Assembly: GCA_028571685.1 (NCBI GenBank)
Contig: CM053143.1
Span: 136,620,829-136,684,828, forward strand
DNA length: 64,000 nucleotides
From: Heterohyrax brucei
Lineage: Eukaryota; Chordata; Mammalia; Hyracoidea; Procaviidae
Direction of reading: 5' to 3'
Each line of letters starts with the position of its first letter. Position 1 is the stretch's first letter. The position numbers were made by a program, and so were the translations under genes. Positions 55,250 through 64,000 of this stretch are shown piece after piece. The notes under the pieces were generated by a model. It worked only from the letters and a program-made list of their open reading frames with translations. It was not told the origin of the DNA and did not search any database.

Positions 55250-55652
55250 CTTGAATTTTGATGTTGGTGAAGAATATTGAATATACTATGAACTGCCAGA
55301 GGAATAAACAACTCTATCTTAGAAGAATTATAGCCAGAATACTCCTTACAAATGATGATGGTGGGAGTTGGTCTCACATACTTTGGACATGGTGTCAGGA
55401 GGGATCAGTCCCTGGAAAGGATGTCATGCTGGGTAAAAGCCAAAGCCAAGTGCCGTCGAGTCGGATCCTAAAGGGGCACTGAAAAAAGAGGAAGACCCTT
55501 GATGAGAGGTACTGACACAGTGGCTGTATCATTGGGCTGAAGCACAGCAACAGTTGTGAGGATGGCACAGCAGTGGGCAATGTTTTCTTCTGTTGTATGT
55601 AAGGTCACTATGAGTTGGAACCAGCTTGACAGCACCAAATGACACTATCATA
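55250..55652 (+). repeat. RTE LINE 3' end with internal insertion
   Basis: GAATATTGAATATACTATGA, CATACTTTGGACATGGTGTC and GTCATGCTGGGTAAA, then ~45 extra bases (55437-55482) containing AAGTGCCGTCGAGTCGG, then AAAAGAGGAAGACCC and the end CAGCTTGACAGCACCAAAT. The extra segment is at the same site as in the 15.05-kb copy. Confidence 0.85.
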
Positions 55653-55864
55653 GGATATTAAAAGTCTTAATATGTAGTCTATCAGTCAATTACATCTTTG
55701 ACTATAAGAAACAGAAACCAGATTACAGTAGAATAACCAAATAAGCTTTATTGTCTGTTTCATTCATTTATTCATGGATTTTTATTCTTAAATAAGACTT
55801 TAGAAGTCTTATGTAAGTAGTCTAGGGCTATCAAGAGCATCTCCCTAATGCTGTCAAGGACTTA

Positions 55865-56062
55865 GAACCCAGTTGCTATTGACTTGCTTCTGACTTATGG
55901 TGATCCCGTCTGTGTCAGAGCAGATCTGGGTTTTCAGTGGCTGATTTTTTTAAAAGCAGATTGTCAGGCTTTTCTTCCAAGGTGTCTCTCGGTAGATTTG
56001 AACCTTTAACAGTTTGGCTAGCAGCCAAGTACATTAACTGTCTGCACCACCCAGGACCTTCC
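55865..56062 (-). repeat. tRNA-derived SINE, long form
   Basis: Antisense GTTGCTATTGACTTGCTTCT, TTTTCAGTGGCTGATTTTTT, GCAGATTGTCAGGCTTTTC and CTGCACCACCCAGGACC. Confidence 0.9.
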
Positions 56063-56094
56063 ACCAAGGACTTCGGGTCATTCTTCTTACTCTG

Positions 56095-56425
56095 CCGTCC
56101 TTCGTGTGTGGCTCTTGTGCTCACAGGCACAGAGGGGATGCTCTGGCACTGAGTCTGCCTTCCAAGCACAAAAGGGAGGATGAACAGAAAGGGAAATGCC
56201 AGCTCAGACCCTCTTCTTTGAAAAGATTTCCTGAAAACCTGTACCCAGCAACTTCCACTGGCAGCTTATTGACCGGAAGTGGGTCACAAGGTCACCCTCA
56301 GCTGCAAGAAGTCTGGAAAGCTGATTTGAACATAATTATGGCTCAGTTAGCAAGGAAGAAGGAGAGGATGGACATTGCCTTAGCCACCAACCACTGCAAT
56401 GGCAAATGTCGGCCAGCCTAGCCTG
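56095..56425. repeat. old interspersed repeat, family not assigned
   Basis: GGTCACAAGGTCACCCTCAG, AAGTCTGGAAAGCTGA and GGAGAGGATGGACATTGCC recall a mammal-wide repeat. The 105-codon frame at 56104-56421 follows this sequence and is not treated as a gene. Confidence 0.35.
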
Positions 56426-56694
56426 GAATGACTTGGTGTAGGCTTCTGAAACTGTACTTACAATGTGGGTGCAGTCCTTCCAGGTATTTACAGTGCAGGG
56501 CCTAAAATAAGAAACACGATTATTTCAAATACGAATGCTTGCAGGCTCCTATTAAACATCCTTGGCAAGCTTCCTCTACCTTAAAGCATTTCTTCTGTCA
56601 ACAAATACAAAAGGAACAGGGTCTGACAGGACTCCTGTTTGGCATATTTCCCTGTACTTTCTGGAGGGAAAAAGAGTGAGGGGGCAAAGAACAT
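56426..56694. other. no feature seen
   Basis: Single-copy-looking sequence downstream of HOPX. Confidence 0.35.
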
Positions 56695-56762
56695 GAACAC
56701 ATAATAAATTGCTGGCACATAGAGAGGCGAACACATAATAAATTGCTGGCACACAGAGAGGC
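56695..56762 (+). repeat. two-unit tandem duplication, 34-bp period
   Basis: GAACACATAATAAATTGCTG begins both units (56695 and 56729). The units differ only at one position (CACATAGAG against CACACAGAG), so the duplication is recent. Confidence 0.95.
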
Positions 56763-56887
56763 TTTTTTCTTTTCTTTTTTTTTTTAACATTTCAAAGTCC
56801 TTTCACAGCTACCAGCTAACAGGAAGAAGCAAGTGCTGTGGGTAAAGCAGATGCAGGGGGAGTGCAGTAATTTTCCCATGTGAGATG

Positions 56888-57305
56888 TCTCAGATACCTA
56901 GTGCTGCTGTAACAGAAATCACCACAAGAAGGTAGCTTTAAAGAACAGAAATAGACTTCCTCACAGTTCAGGAAGCTAGAATTCCAAATGCAAGATACCA
57001 ACCATCGGGGAAGGCTCTCCCCCCATCAGCTTGAGGAAAGATGCTGGTCTCAGTGTCCAAGGCCCTGGTGGCGTCCATGGCTTGATTCCTTGCTGGCCTT
57101 CGTGTGGCATCTGCCTTCTTGTCTGTACTTGTTTCTGTGTCCAATCCACTCTTTTTATAACTGGGAAGTGATTTCACTTAGGACACACCCTATAGTGATA
57201 CAGCTTTGTTAATGTAACAAAGAAAACTATATTCCCAAACTGGACTACAGGTATAGAGCTTAGAATTCCAATATATGTTTGGGGGGACACAATTCAATCC
57301 ACAAT
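56888..57305 (-). mobile_element. MaLR-type solo LTR
   Basis: Antisense AGATACCTAGTGCTGCTGTA, ACAGAAATCACCACAAGAAG, CAGGAAGCTAGAATTCC and GGGGACACAATTCAATCC. Confidence 0.85.
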
Positions 57306-57309
57306 ATCA

Positions 57310-58255
57310 GGCAATGAGGGAGATACCAAGCTAGCTCTAAGACGCAGGTCAAAGGTCTTTCCAGCACACCACCACTTCCAAAGACCTGATCCAAGAACAA
57401 TCCAGAACCAGAAGAGTTAACCAGCTGGGCAGAGTGTCCTTTCAACCCCAGGGCCAGAAGCACTATCTATGGCAGAAGGATCATGTCTTGTGCTTATCTG
57501 GACCCCAGAATTTACAGTCCTTGAATGGTATGTGCTGGGTAGGAAGGAGGACTCAGTGTCCTTCTGAAGGCAAATATGTTACCAACACTAACCTTGAGTT
57601 TGCTTTTTTAAAAAATTCATTGTAAAGCAAAGATAACAACAAGAAAGCACTTTTTAAATAACGATAATGATTACTATTGCTACAAATTTCTAAAGAGGAC
57701 AGAGCAATGTTCATTTTGAAGCCTGACTGCAGTCTTAATGAAGACCCAGAGTGTAAATTTTATTATCAAGAGTCTTATCTGGGTGCCCTAGATCAGACAC
57801 CAAATTGTTAACACTCATCCCAGGCTGAGGAATACCCTGCTCAATCCCCTCCAACCTTCACCTTGGATCCTATTTGTTTTTACAAACACTATGGGTTGTC
57901 CACTGGACCTATAGTCATCCCCTTAAAGATGCTGCACAAGCTGAGTAAAGTGAATACTCTCTTCTCCATCCTTCCTTGAGGGGATGGTGGTCATGTGACA
58001 TAGTCTGGCCAATGAGACTTGGATTGAAGACTAGGTAGGGAAAGGAGGCTCCTGGCAAGGTTTTCATAGTTCCTGATAAAAGATACGAATGCAACAAGCC
58101 CAGTTTCTTTCTCGTTTTTTGCCTTTGAATCAGTTTAACTTGTCAACTGTAGAAATAAACAACAAAAACATACAATGAAGCCAAAAGCCCATAAAAGTTA
58201 CCCGTGACTCTGTCACCCAGAGATAACTTCTTATTAACCTTAATATTCTGGTCAA
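57310..58255. other. no gene recognised
   Basis: Single-copy-looking DNA; 57985-58060 (GGTCATGTGACATAGTCTGG, CCAATGAGACTTGG) may be an old repeat scrap. Confidence 0.4.
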
Positions 58256-58257
58256 AA

Positions 58258-58412
58258 ATTTCTGGTGGCTTAGTGGTTAAAAGCTATAGCTAACAAAAAG
58301 GGCCCCAGTTTGAATCCAGCAGATGCTCCTTGGAAATAGTAAGAGGCAGTTCTATTCTGTCCTATAGGGTCACCATGAGTAGTATTTCACTTGAGTGCAA
58401 CAGATTTGGAGG
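58258..58412 (+). repeat. tRNA-derived SINE, short form
   Basis: TTTCTGGTGGCTTAGTGGTT head, CAGCAGATGCTCCTTGG, GTCCTATAGGGTCACCATGA and a degenerate tail. Confidence 0.9.
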
Positions 58413-58758
58413 GTTTTATTTAAGTCACCATAGTGGAGCAGGGGCATGTCTCCTCTGTGCATAAACACACATGGACCAAGAGAAGAAACTTACCATTTTA
58501 GAAGCTAGTTGCTCTAAGAGAATGGAAGAATTTCTCCTAAGTAGAAAATTCACTTTTGTTTAGAAAAACATCCTGATGAGCCACCACCTACCGCTACTCT
58601 ACCCCCACCCCTACCTACCTCCCAGGTAAAAGAGACTGTAGGAAGTAAGACTAGAAAGAGAAAGAAAGAACTCAGTGGCTGTGCATAGTACAGTAGCTGT
58701 AATTTAGGACTATGTCCCAGGGAAACTCAGGAAGGAGAACATTTGGGATCTCGGGGCC
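58413..58758. other. no gene; C-rich patch
   Basis: 58580-58625 is rich in CTACC and CCCCACCC units; the rest is unassigned. Confidence 0.4.
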
Positions 58759-58759
58759 T

Positions 58760-58928
58760 TTGGAAACCCTGGTGGCGGAGTGGTTAAGTGCTATGTCTGC
58801 TAACCAAAAGGTTGTCAGTTCAGATCAGCCAGGTGCTCCTTGGAAACTCTATGGACCAGTTCTACTCTGTAGTAAAGGGTTGCTATGAGTGGGAATCAAC
58901 TCAACAACAGTGGGTTTGGGTTTTGGGG
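58760..58928 (+). repeat. tRNA-derived SINE, short form
   Basis: GGAAACCCTGGTGGCGGAGT head, GGTGCTCCTTGGAAACTCTA, GCTATGAGTGGGAATCAACT and a GGGTTTGGGTTTTGGGG tail. Confidence 0.95.
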
Positions 58929-59261
58929 TTTGAGCTCTTACAGACAGGGAAGAATGGAACTGAATGATCTAGTGGGGGAAGCAGGTCCCACAACACATCA
59001 GTGGACCCAGAAGACAACCTGGTGGGGTTGGCTCAGGAACTTTTAAGTGTCAAATATTCTATTTTGAACTAACATTTTTGTACAATGCTGAAAAGCTCTG
59101 TAACTGAAGATGACCTTATCTTGGTGGCATATTGGAAAATGGAGGAGCAGCTGTGTGAGCCCTGCTTATGGCAGGCAGACCTTGTGGGAGGTTTGCTTTG
59201 GTTCACTCTCTTCTGGTAGCAGCGTCTTTAACACTTGGGGAACTCTTCCTGCTTCACAAGC

Positions 59262-59460
59262 TCCTGGAGAACAGGTATCATTACCCACTGCCGTGGAGTG
59301 AATTTTGACTCATAACAACCCTATAAGACAGAGTGGAACTGGCCTACAGAGTTTCTAAGAAGTACCTGATGGGTTTGAACTGCTGACTTTTTGGTTAGCA
59401 GCAGTAGTTGTAAACCACCACATCACCAGGACTTCCAGATGAGGTCCTGGAGAACAGGTA
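59262..59460 (-). repeat. tRNA-derived SINE, short form, with intact target-site duplication
   Basis: The antisense SINE (59281-59436; CACTGCCGTGGAGTGAATTT to CATCACCAGGACTTCC) is flanked by a perfect 16-base direct repeat TCCTGGAGAACAGGTA at 59262-59277 and 59445-59460. Confidence 0.95.
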
Positions 59461-59483
59461 ATCACAGTGCTCAATATTCTCCC

Positions 59484-59802
59484 CACAGTGGTGGTTCAGT
59501 GGTACAACTCTCACCTTTCATGTGGGAGACCCAGGTTCAGTTTCCAGTCAACATCTCATGTACAATCAGCAATTATCAGTAGAAGTTCATCTGTTTCCAT
59601 GAAACTAAGAAGATTTTTGGAGCTTCCAAAGTAAGAAAGGGCTAGCAATTTACTTCCACAATTCAGCTAATGAAAACTCTATAGATCAAAACAGTCCTAT
59701 CTGCAACTGCTCATGGGGATGGTGCCAGTCCAGGTAGCACTCTATTCCATTATGCACGGAGTTGTGCTGAGTCAGGGGCCAACTCAGCATAGACTAACAG
59801 TC
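59484..59802 (+). repeat. tRNA-Gly-type SINE
   Basis: GTGGTGGTTCAGTGGTACAA, TTCATGTGGGAGACCCAGG and GTTTCCAGTCAACATC retain box A and box B of tRNA-Gly. AACTAAGAAGATTTTTGGAG, CTATAGATCAAAACAGTCC and GCTGAGTCAGGGGCCAACTC complete the body. Confidence 0.85.
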
Positions 59803-59804
59803 AT

Positions 59805-62225
59805 AGGGTTACCACATGGCCTAGGCTAGCCAATTCCAAGACAACGTCCCTATGCTCGTAGGGACTGAACCAATGTATAGCCATGCTAGTGACCTCAACT
59901 GGGTCCTTCACCAGAATTCCCTGTACTGGATATGGGAGTAGTTCTCTTACTGTCTTCTTAAGAGTATAAGAGAATTGTGAGGATAGAAGCCTGAGGATGC
60001 AGGCAACCATCTATCTAGACCTGTGATGGGAGATACCAAAATCAGGCAGAGAAGAAAAGAGACAGAGAGCATCCTGAGAGCCTTGTTCTCACACTTGCAT
60101 TAAGTTATCCCAGCCTTCCCAGCTGCGTGAACTAGTGAATTCCTTTCTTGATGTATATCCATCATTTGCAGCAAAACAGTCCTGACTAATAACAGGGTAA
60201 AGAAAGGAAAAGTGCAGGGTAGAAGAAACGTCAGTCGTCAGGGTGATTAAGAATCTAGGAGAAGCAAGAAATTCAGAGCAGCAGGTAATCAGTACATAGT
60301 TCAAGAAACCTTGGAAATACTGGGTATGTACTAGTGCTCAGTCAGAGGGGATTTGAAAAAAATATTTCACATATTGAAAGAAAAGATGCCCACTGACAAC
60401 TAAATAACTTATGGATGTCAGAATTACTTTTTTTAAAAAAAAAATAAACGAAAATGTATTGTAGGTATGTTTTTGTCACACTCTTGGGGACACTTTGGTA
60501 CTCTCTCCCAGCCCTTGCCCTCTTGATGTATAAATCTTGTTCCACATATTCCACTATCCACTGCAAGGTCATTAAAAAAACATTGTAACAACAATTTCAA
60601 ATCTACCACAGCCAAACTCTTTGCTGAAGTGGCTAGCAATAATAATGGTAATAATTCAAATAACTTGAAGTTTCACATTCTGTTCCCATGATGGAAGGTC
60701 TATGAGGTAGCAAAGTAGACACAAGTCAGGCAGAGATCTGGGACATTAGCCACTGCTTATATTGGCAAGGCAGGGGAATAAGATTTTTTGGTTTTATGAA
60801 GCTCGATGCTGTGGTGTTGTATTCTATATAAACAACTACAGGAACGAAGTTGTGAAGGTTTCTAAAGACCCTCTCCCTTCACCTGCACTATCCCGGTTGT
60901 CCTATTACAAATATTTAAGTGGTATACTAGGAATGTGCCCCTTTAAACATAAATTTCAATATGGATTTTTATGAGTTAACCACTCAAACTCAGAAAGACC
61001 TAAGAAACATTGGACTGATTTTCAATTTATATAACTCATCCAACTACTTTAAGGCAATGACAAACTGAATCATCCTTTGAGATCCTAATTAGCAATGCAG
61101 AAGGATTTTCTTTCTCCTTCTTCCAGATAGAATTTAAAGAAAGGTCCCTTGCCCCACTCCTTTTTCAAAAAGCTTCTTGTATGGGAATTTGACATTCTGT
61201 GGGAATGAAGAAGGCAAGTTTCTGGGGGTAGTGATCCCCAAGGATGAGAATCCTCAGAGTCACAGGAATTATGATCTAGAAGCAGAGAATTTTTGCAAGG
61301 TAAAGAAAGTGCATTAATGTCTAGGAAGCAGAGTGGTTGTGGATATTTATGTGACCAGAAGGGGAGCTGAGGTAGAGAATTCTGAGCATCTTCTTAGCCA
61401 TTCTCCCTTTCTTCCTATAGTAATGAAATTTTCCAAGTCTTAACTAGGGAGACAGCTGCCCACCTGAAGACAAAATTTTCTCAAGTGTCTTGTAGCTAAA
61501 TTTCTTACACAACTTCCAAGACGCCTCGAACAATTCTTACCTCCTGGTGTTCACACCTTTTCACAGCCCTCTCCCTCCACCCCAACCCTGGCACACATAC
61601 ACACTGTGTATCTGTGCAGCTGGTAAAATACAGCAGAAATGATGGTGCTCCACTTCTGAGGTTGGATTCAAAAAGGTACTGCTGCTTCTGTCTTGGCTGG
61701 GCTCTCCCCTCCCCTCCCACACACTCAATTTCTGGGATTACTTGCTCTGAGGGAAGCAGCAACTGCCCTGTGAAGCAGCCCTGAAGAGTTCCACAAAGCA
61801 AGCAACAGAACTCTGCCAACAACCATGGATAAGTGAGCTTTGATGTGCATCCTCCAGCCTCTGTCGAGTCTTCAGATGATTACATTCCCTGAACCAGAAA
61901 CACCCAGCTAATCTGCTTCTGAAACTGTGTGAGATCTTTTAAAAATTAAGTTTATAAGCTTTGGGGTAACTTGTACACCACAACAGGTAACTAAACATTT
62001 AATGTGGCCATGTAAATTTTGGCCACCGGGATGTGAGAGGAAGTGATAGGTGCCACTTCCAAGTCTCGCCCCTAAAGAGAGTAAGCATGTCCTCTTTCTT
62101 TCTCCTTCCCACTTCCCAGGAGCTAGAATGCAACCACGGGAGTGAGTCATCTTAAGAATATTTGGACAACAGCGACACTTTAGGATTTGGGGGGAAAAAT
62201 AGAGAAAGAGCCTCAGTCTCTGTTA
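59805..62225. other. long single-copy stretch, no gene recognised
   Basis: About 2.4 kb without a recognisable repeat other than a MIR-like trace near 60635-60740. Frames up to 105 codons (minus, 61505-61822) show no domain. It lies downstream of HOPX, where THEGL would be expected further on by human order. Confidence 0.35.
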
Positions 62226-62229
62226 TTAG

Positions 62230-62580
62230 TCAGGAACTATGAGATTTAGCTGAACCAGCAAACAAACTCCAATCTCAGTGGCTTAAAAGCAATGGTTTAT
62301 TTCTCACTCCCACAAGTCTGCTGCAGCTCTGGGCAAATTTTCAAGATATCTGTCCTTCGTAGGATGCTTCAGTGTATACATCCATACCAACAATGCTCCC
62401 ATTAATCTCAATGGGAGGGAAAGAGAGCACAAGATAGCCCTGTACTGACAACTAAATACTTTTATGACATACATCACACTCATTCACCTGTCATTGGCCA
62501 AAGTAAGTTACATGACCAAATCTAACCTCAAGGGGACAGAGAAGTACAATCCTTCCTTATTTCTAGAGGAAGAAACATCA
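62230..62580. repeat. old interspersed repeat, family not assigned
   Basis: CAATCTCAGTGGCTTAAAAG, CAATGGTTTATTTCTCACTC and, near the end, GTCATTGGCCAAAGTAAGTT follow a familiar mammal-wide order, but I cannot fix the name. Confidence 0.5.
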
Positions 62581-62584
62581 AAAA

Positions 62585-63465
62585 AAAATTTTCAGCGAAA
62601 CTAATATCTACCAAAGTATTGTACGCCATCAAGTTGTCAAACCAGCCCTAGGCTTCTATCTAGGCAGTTACCTGATAGAGAGATAATTTCTATCATAATT
62701 AAGTTGCAGAGTTGGGGAGTTTCCTATCATAGAGCTTGGCCTGTATCATAAGCAGCGATGTCGTGCATACGGCTATTAAAGAATGGATTTGAGACCTGTC
62801 TACCTACTGGTTGGTTCTAAAGTCATTGGCAAGGAAAAGCAAAGGCGCAGATAGTTTCTAGTTACCTTTCCAGATTAAGTCTCTGTCCTTTTCTACTCCA
62901 TTCATGCACAGGGAGGGTGATGTTTGCACATCACATCAATTAGTCACCCTTCTGAGTTTTGGTTGAGTTTAGCCAGTGAGAGGTTCTAATATAAAGATCA
63001 GAGGATAAGAAGAGAAAAATTTCAGAGTATTTATTCCCTGTGTCTGTTTGTCTGTCTATCTGTCTGTCTAGAATCATAGTTTGGCCCATGGCTAGGTTTT
63101 TCTACCAAAGGCTGTACTCCCTATTAGAAGGCCCTTTTCTTAGCTACAACTTTTACCAGCTTCTAGTAATCTCTTCCTCCCATTGACCTGTTCTAAGTGT
63201 AGGAGTAGTGACTTGTTAGCTCCAGTACTTCACTATCCTGTAATACTCTTCACACCTTTGTAGAATCCCTTCACTAGCTGCTCTTTAATTATCACTGTTA
63301 TCTATTTCCTGCCAGTACCCCAGTCAATACAATATTTCTTCAAATTCGAGCTATCAGGTAAAACAACCAATGACGTAAGAAATGAGCAGAATGCACATTC
63401 CAAAAGAATTATCTTTTATAGCAACACTATAATGAATCAAACCAAACATGGATAAGGACCCAAAT
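62585..63465. other. no gene; short tetranucleotide repeat
   Basis: A (TGTC)n-type run lies at 63041-63070 (TGTCTGTTTGTCTGTCTATC). Otherwise single-copy-looking. Confidence 0.5.
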
Positions 63466-63469
63466 CTCA

Positions 63470-63540
63470 TAGTCTTCAAACTGCCAACCTTTTGGTTAAC
63501 AGCTGTAGCTCTTAACTGCTATGCCACCTGAGTTTTCTTA
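63470..63540 (-). repeat. tRNA-derived SINE fragment
   Basis: Antisense head half only: AAACTGCCAACCTTTTGGTT and GCTATGCCACCTGAGTTTTC. Confidence 0.85.
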
Positions 63541-63569
63541 GGAAACTTTTATTTGGCATTGTTGTAGCT

Positions 63570-63715
63570 AGGAGAGAAACTCTAAATGGTTAACCAAAAG
63601 GTCGATAGTTCAGATCTACCAGGCACTCCTTCAAAACTCTATGGCACAATTCTACTCTGTCCTATAGGGTGGCTATGAGTCAGAATCAGCTTCATGGTGC
63701 TGGGTTTGGTTTGGA
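63570..63715 (+). repeat. tRNA-derived SINE, short form, head deleted
   Basis: GAGAAACTCTAAATGGTTAA head lacks about 20 bases; GTCCTATAGGGTGGCTATGA and GCTGGGTTTGGTTTGG are well kept. Confidence 0.9.
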
Positions 63716-64000
63716 TTGGTCCCTGAGTGAAGCCAAGTGGTATCTGGAATGTAGGTGACTCAAGGCCAAATAACTGTAGTCAAAAGCTATTTGACTTACT
63801 TATTCCAAAATTAAAGCTTACTCCCAAATATCTCCATTATTCATTTCAAATATCACTGATTTACCAGCTTGATTCTTTTGCTGGAGCTCCACTGAGTTCA
63901 GCCAGGAAGCTCTGAATTACAGCATGGATTCTGCCAAGTTTATGTTTGAACAAGGTTCAAAGACATGTCCAAAAATCTCAAAGGCCACAAAAAGTATAGC

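Noticed and set aside
56104-56421. 105-codon plus-strand frame
   Set aside because: Follows an old dispersed repeat and resembles no protein.
63041-63070. Short regular repeat that might be read as a CRISPR-like array
   Set aside because: It is a tetranucleotide microsatellite; no spaced direct repeats exist and the genome is mammalian.

Overview
The window looks like mammalian nuclear DNA, most likely from a paenungulate afrotherian such as an elephant. The evidence is the repeat content: several dozen tRNA-derived SINEs of the Afrotheria type (plus-strand tail close to GAGTCGGAATCGACTCGACGGCA), BovB-like RTE LINEs whose 3' ends resemble those SINE tails, L1 3' ends of a type I associate with elephant, and MaLR-type LTRs. 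Species assignment is inference from recalled repeat families. Nothing bacterial, viral-exogenous or CRISPR-like is visible.

The only protein-coding gene I can support is HOPX (homeodomain-only protein), on the plus strand. Its 73-codon reading frame is split into a 48-codon exon (44588-44731) inside a CpG-rich island and a 25-codon exon plus stop (54395-54472), separated by an intron of about 9.7 kb. The 3' UTR runs to about 55.18 kb with two AATAAA signals. A TATA-like box, short exon and strong donor near 18.72-18.79 kb, and a second donor-bearing segment at about 43.93 kb, are candidate alternative 5' exons that could splice to the acceptor at 44573-44574. In human, HOPX also has alternative 5' ends and lies between THEGL/ARL9 and SPINK2/REST on 4q12; no exon of a neighbouring gene was recognised here.

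Layout: 0-18.7 kb is intergenic or far-upstream DNA with an internally deleted RTE, a fold-back mariner, an L2, an RTE 3' end, many SINEs, a tRNA-Gly-type SINE and a MaLR LTR. 18.7-44.5 kb is probably the first HOPX intron or upstream regulatory DNA; it holds MaLR LTRs (one with a nested mariner), an L1 pair with a three-times repeated target sequence, an L1 with an inverted 5' segment, and a 2-kb RTE. 44.2-45.2 kb is the CpG island. 44.7-54.4 kb is the coding intron with SINE clusters and conserved-looking single-copy stretches. 55.2-64 kb is downstream DNA with further SINEs, LTRs and long single-copy stretches.

Most open frames are chance frames or decayed repeat coding. I found no convincing new multi-gene system. 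The most unusual structures are the two fold-back mariner derivatives sharing one internal architecture, an RTE subfamily carrying a ~40-bp internal insertion, and the L1 tandem flanked by three copies of the same 11-mer.
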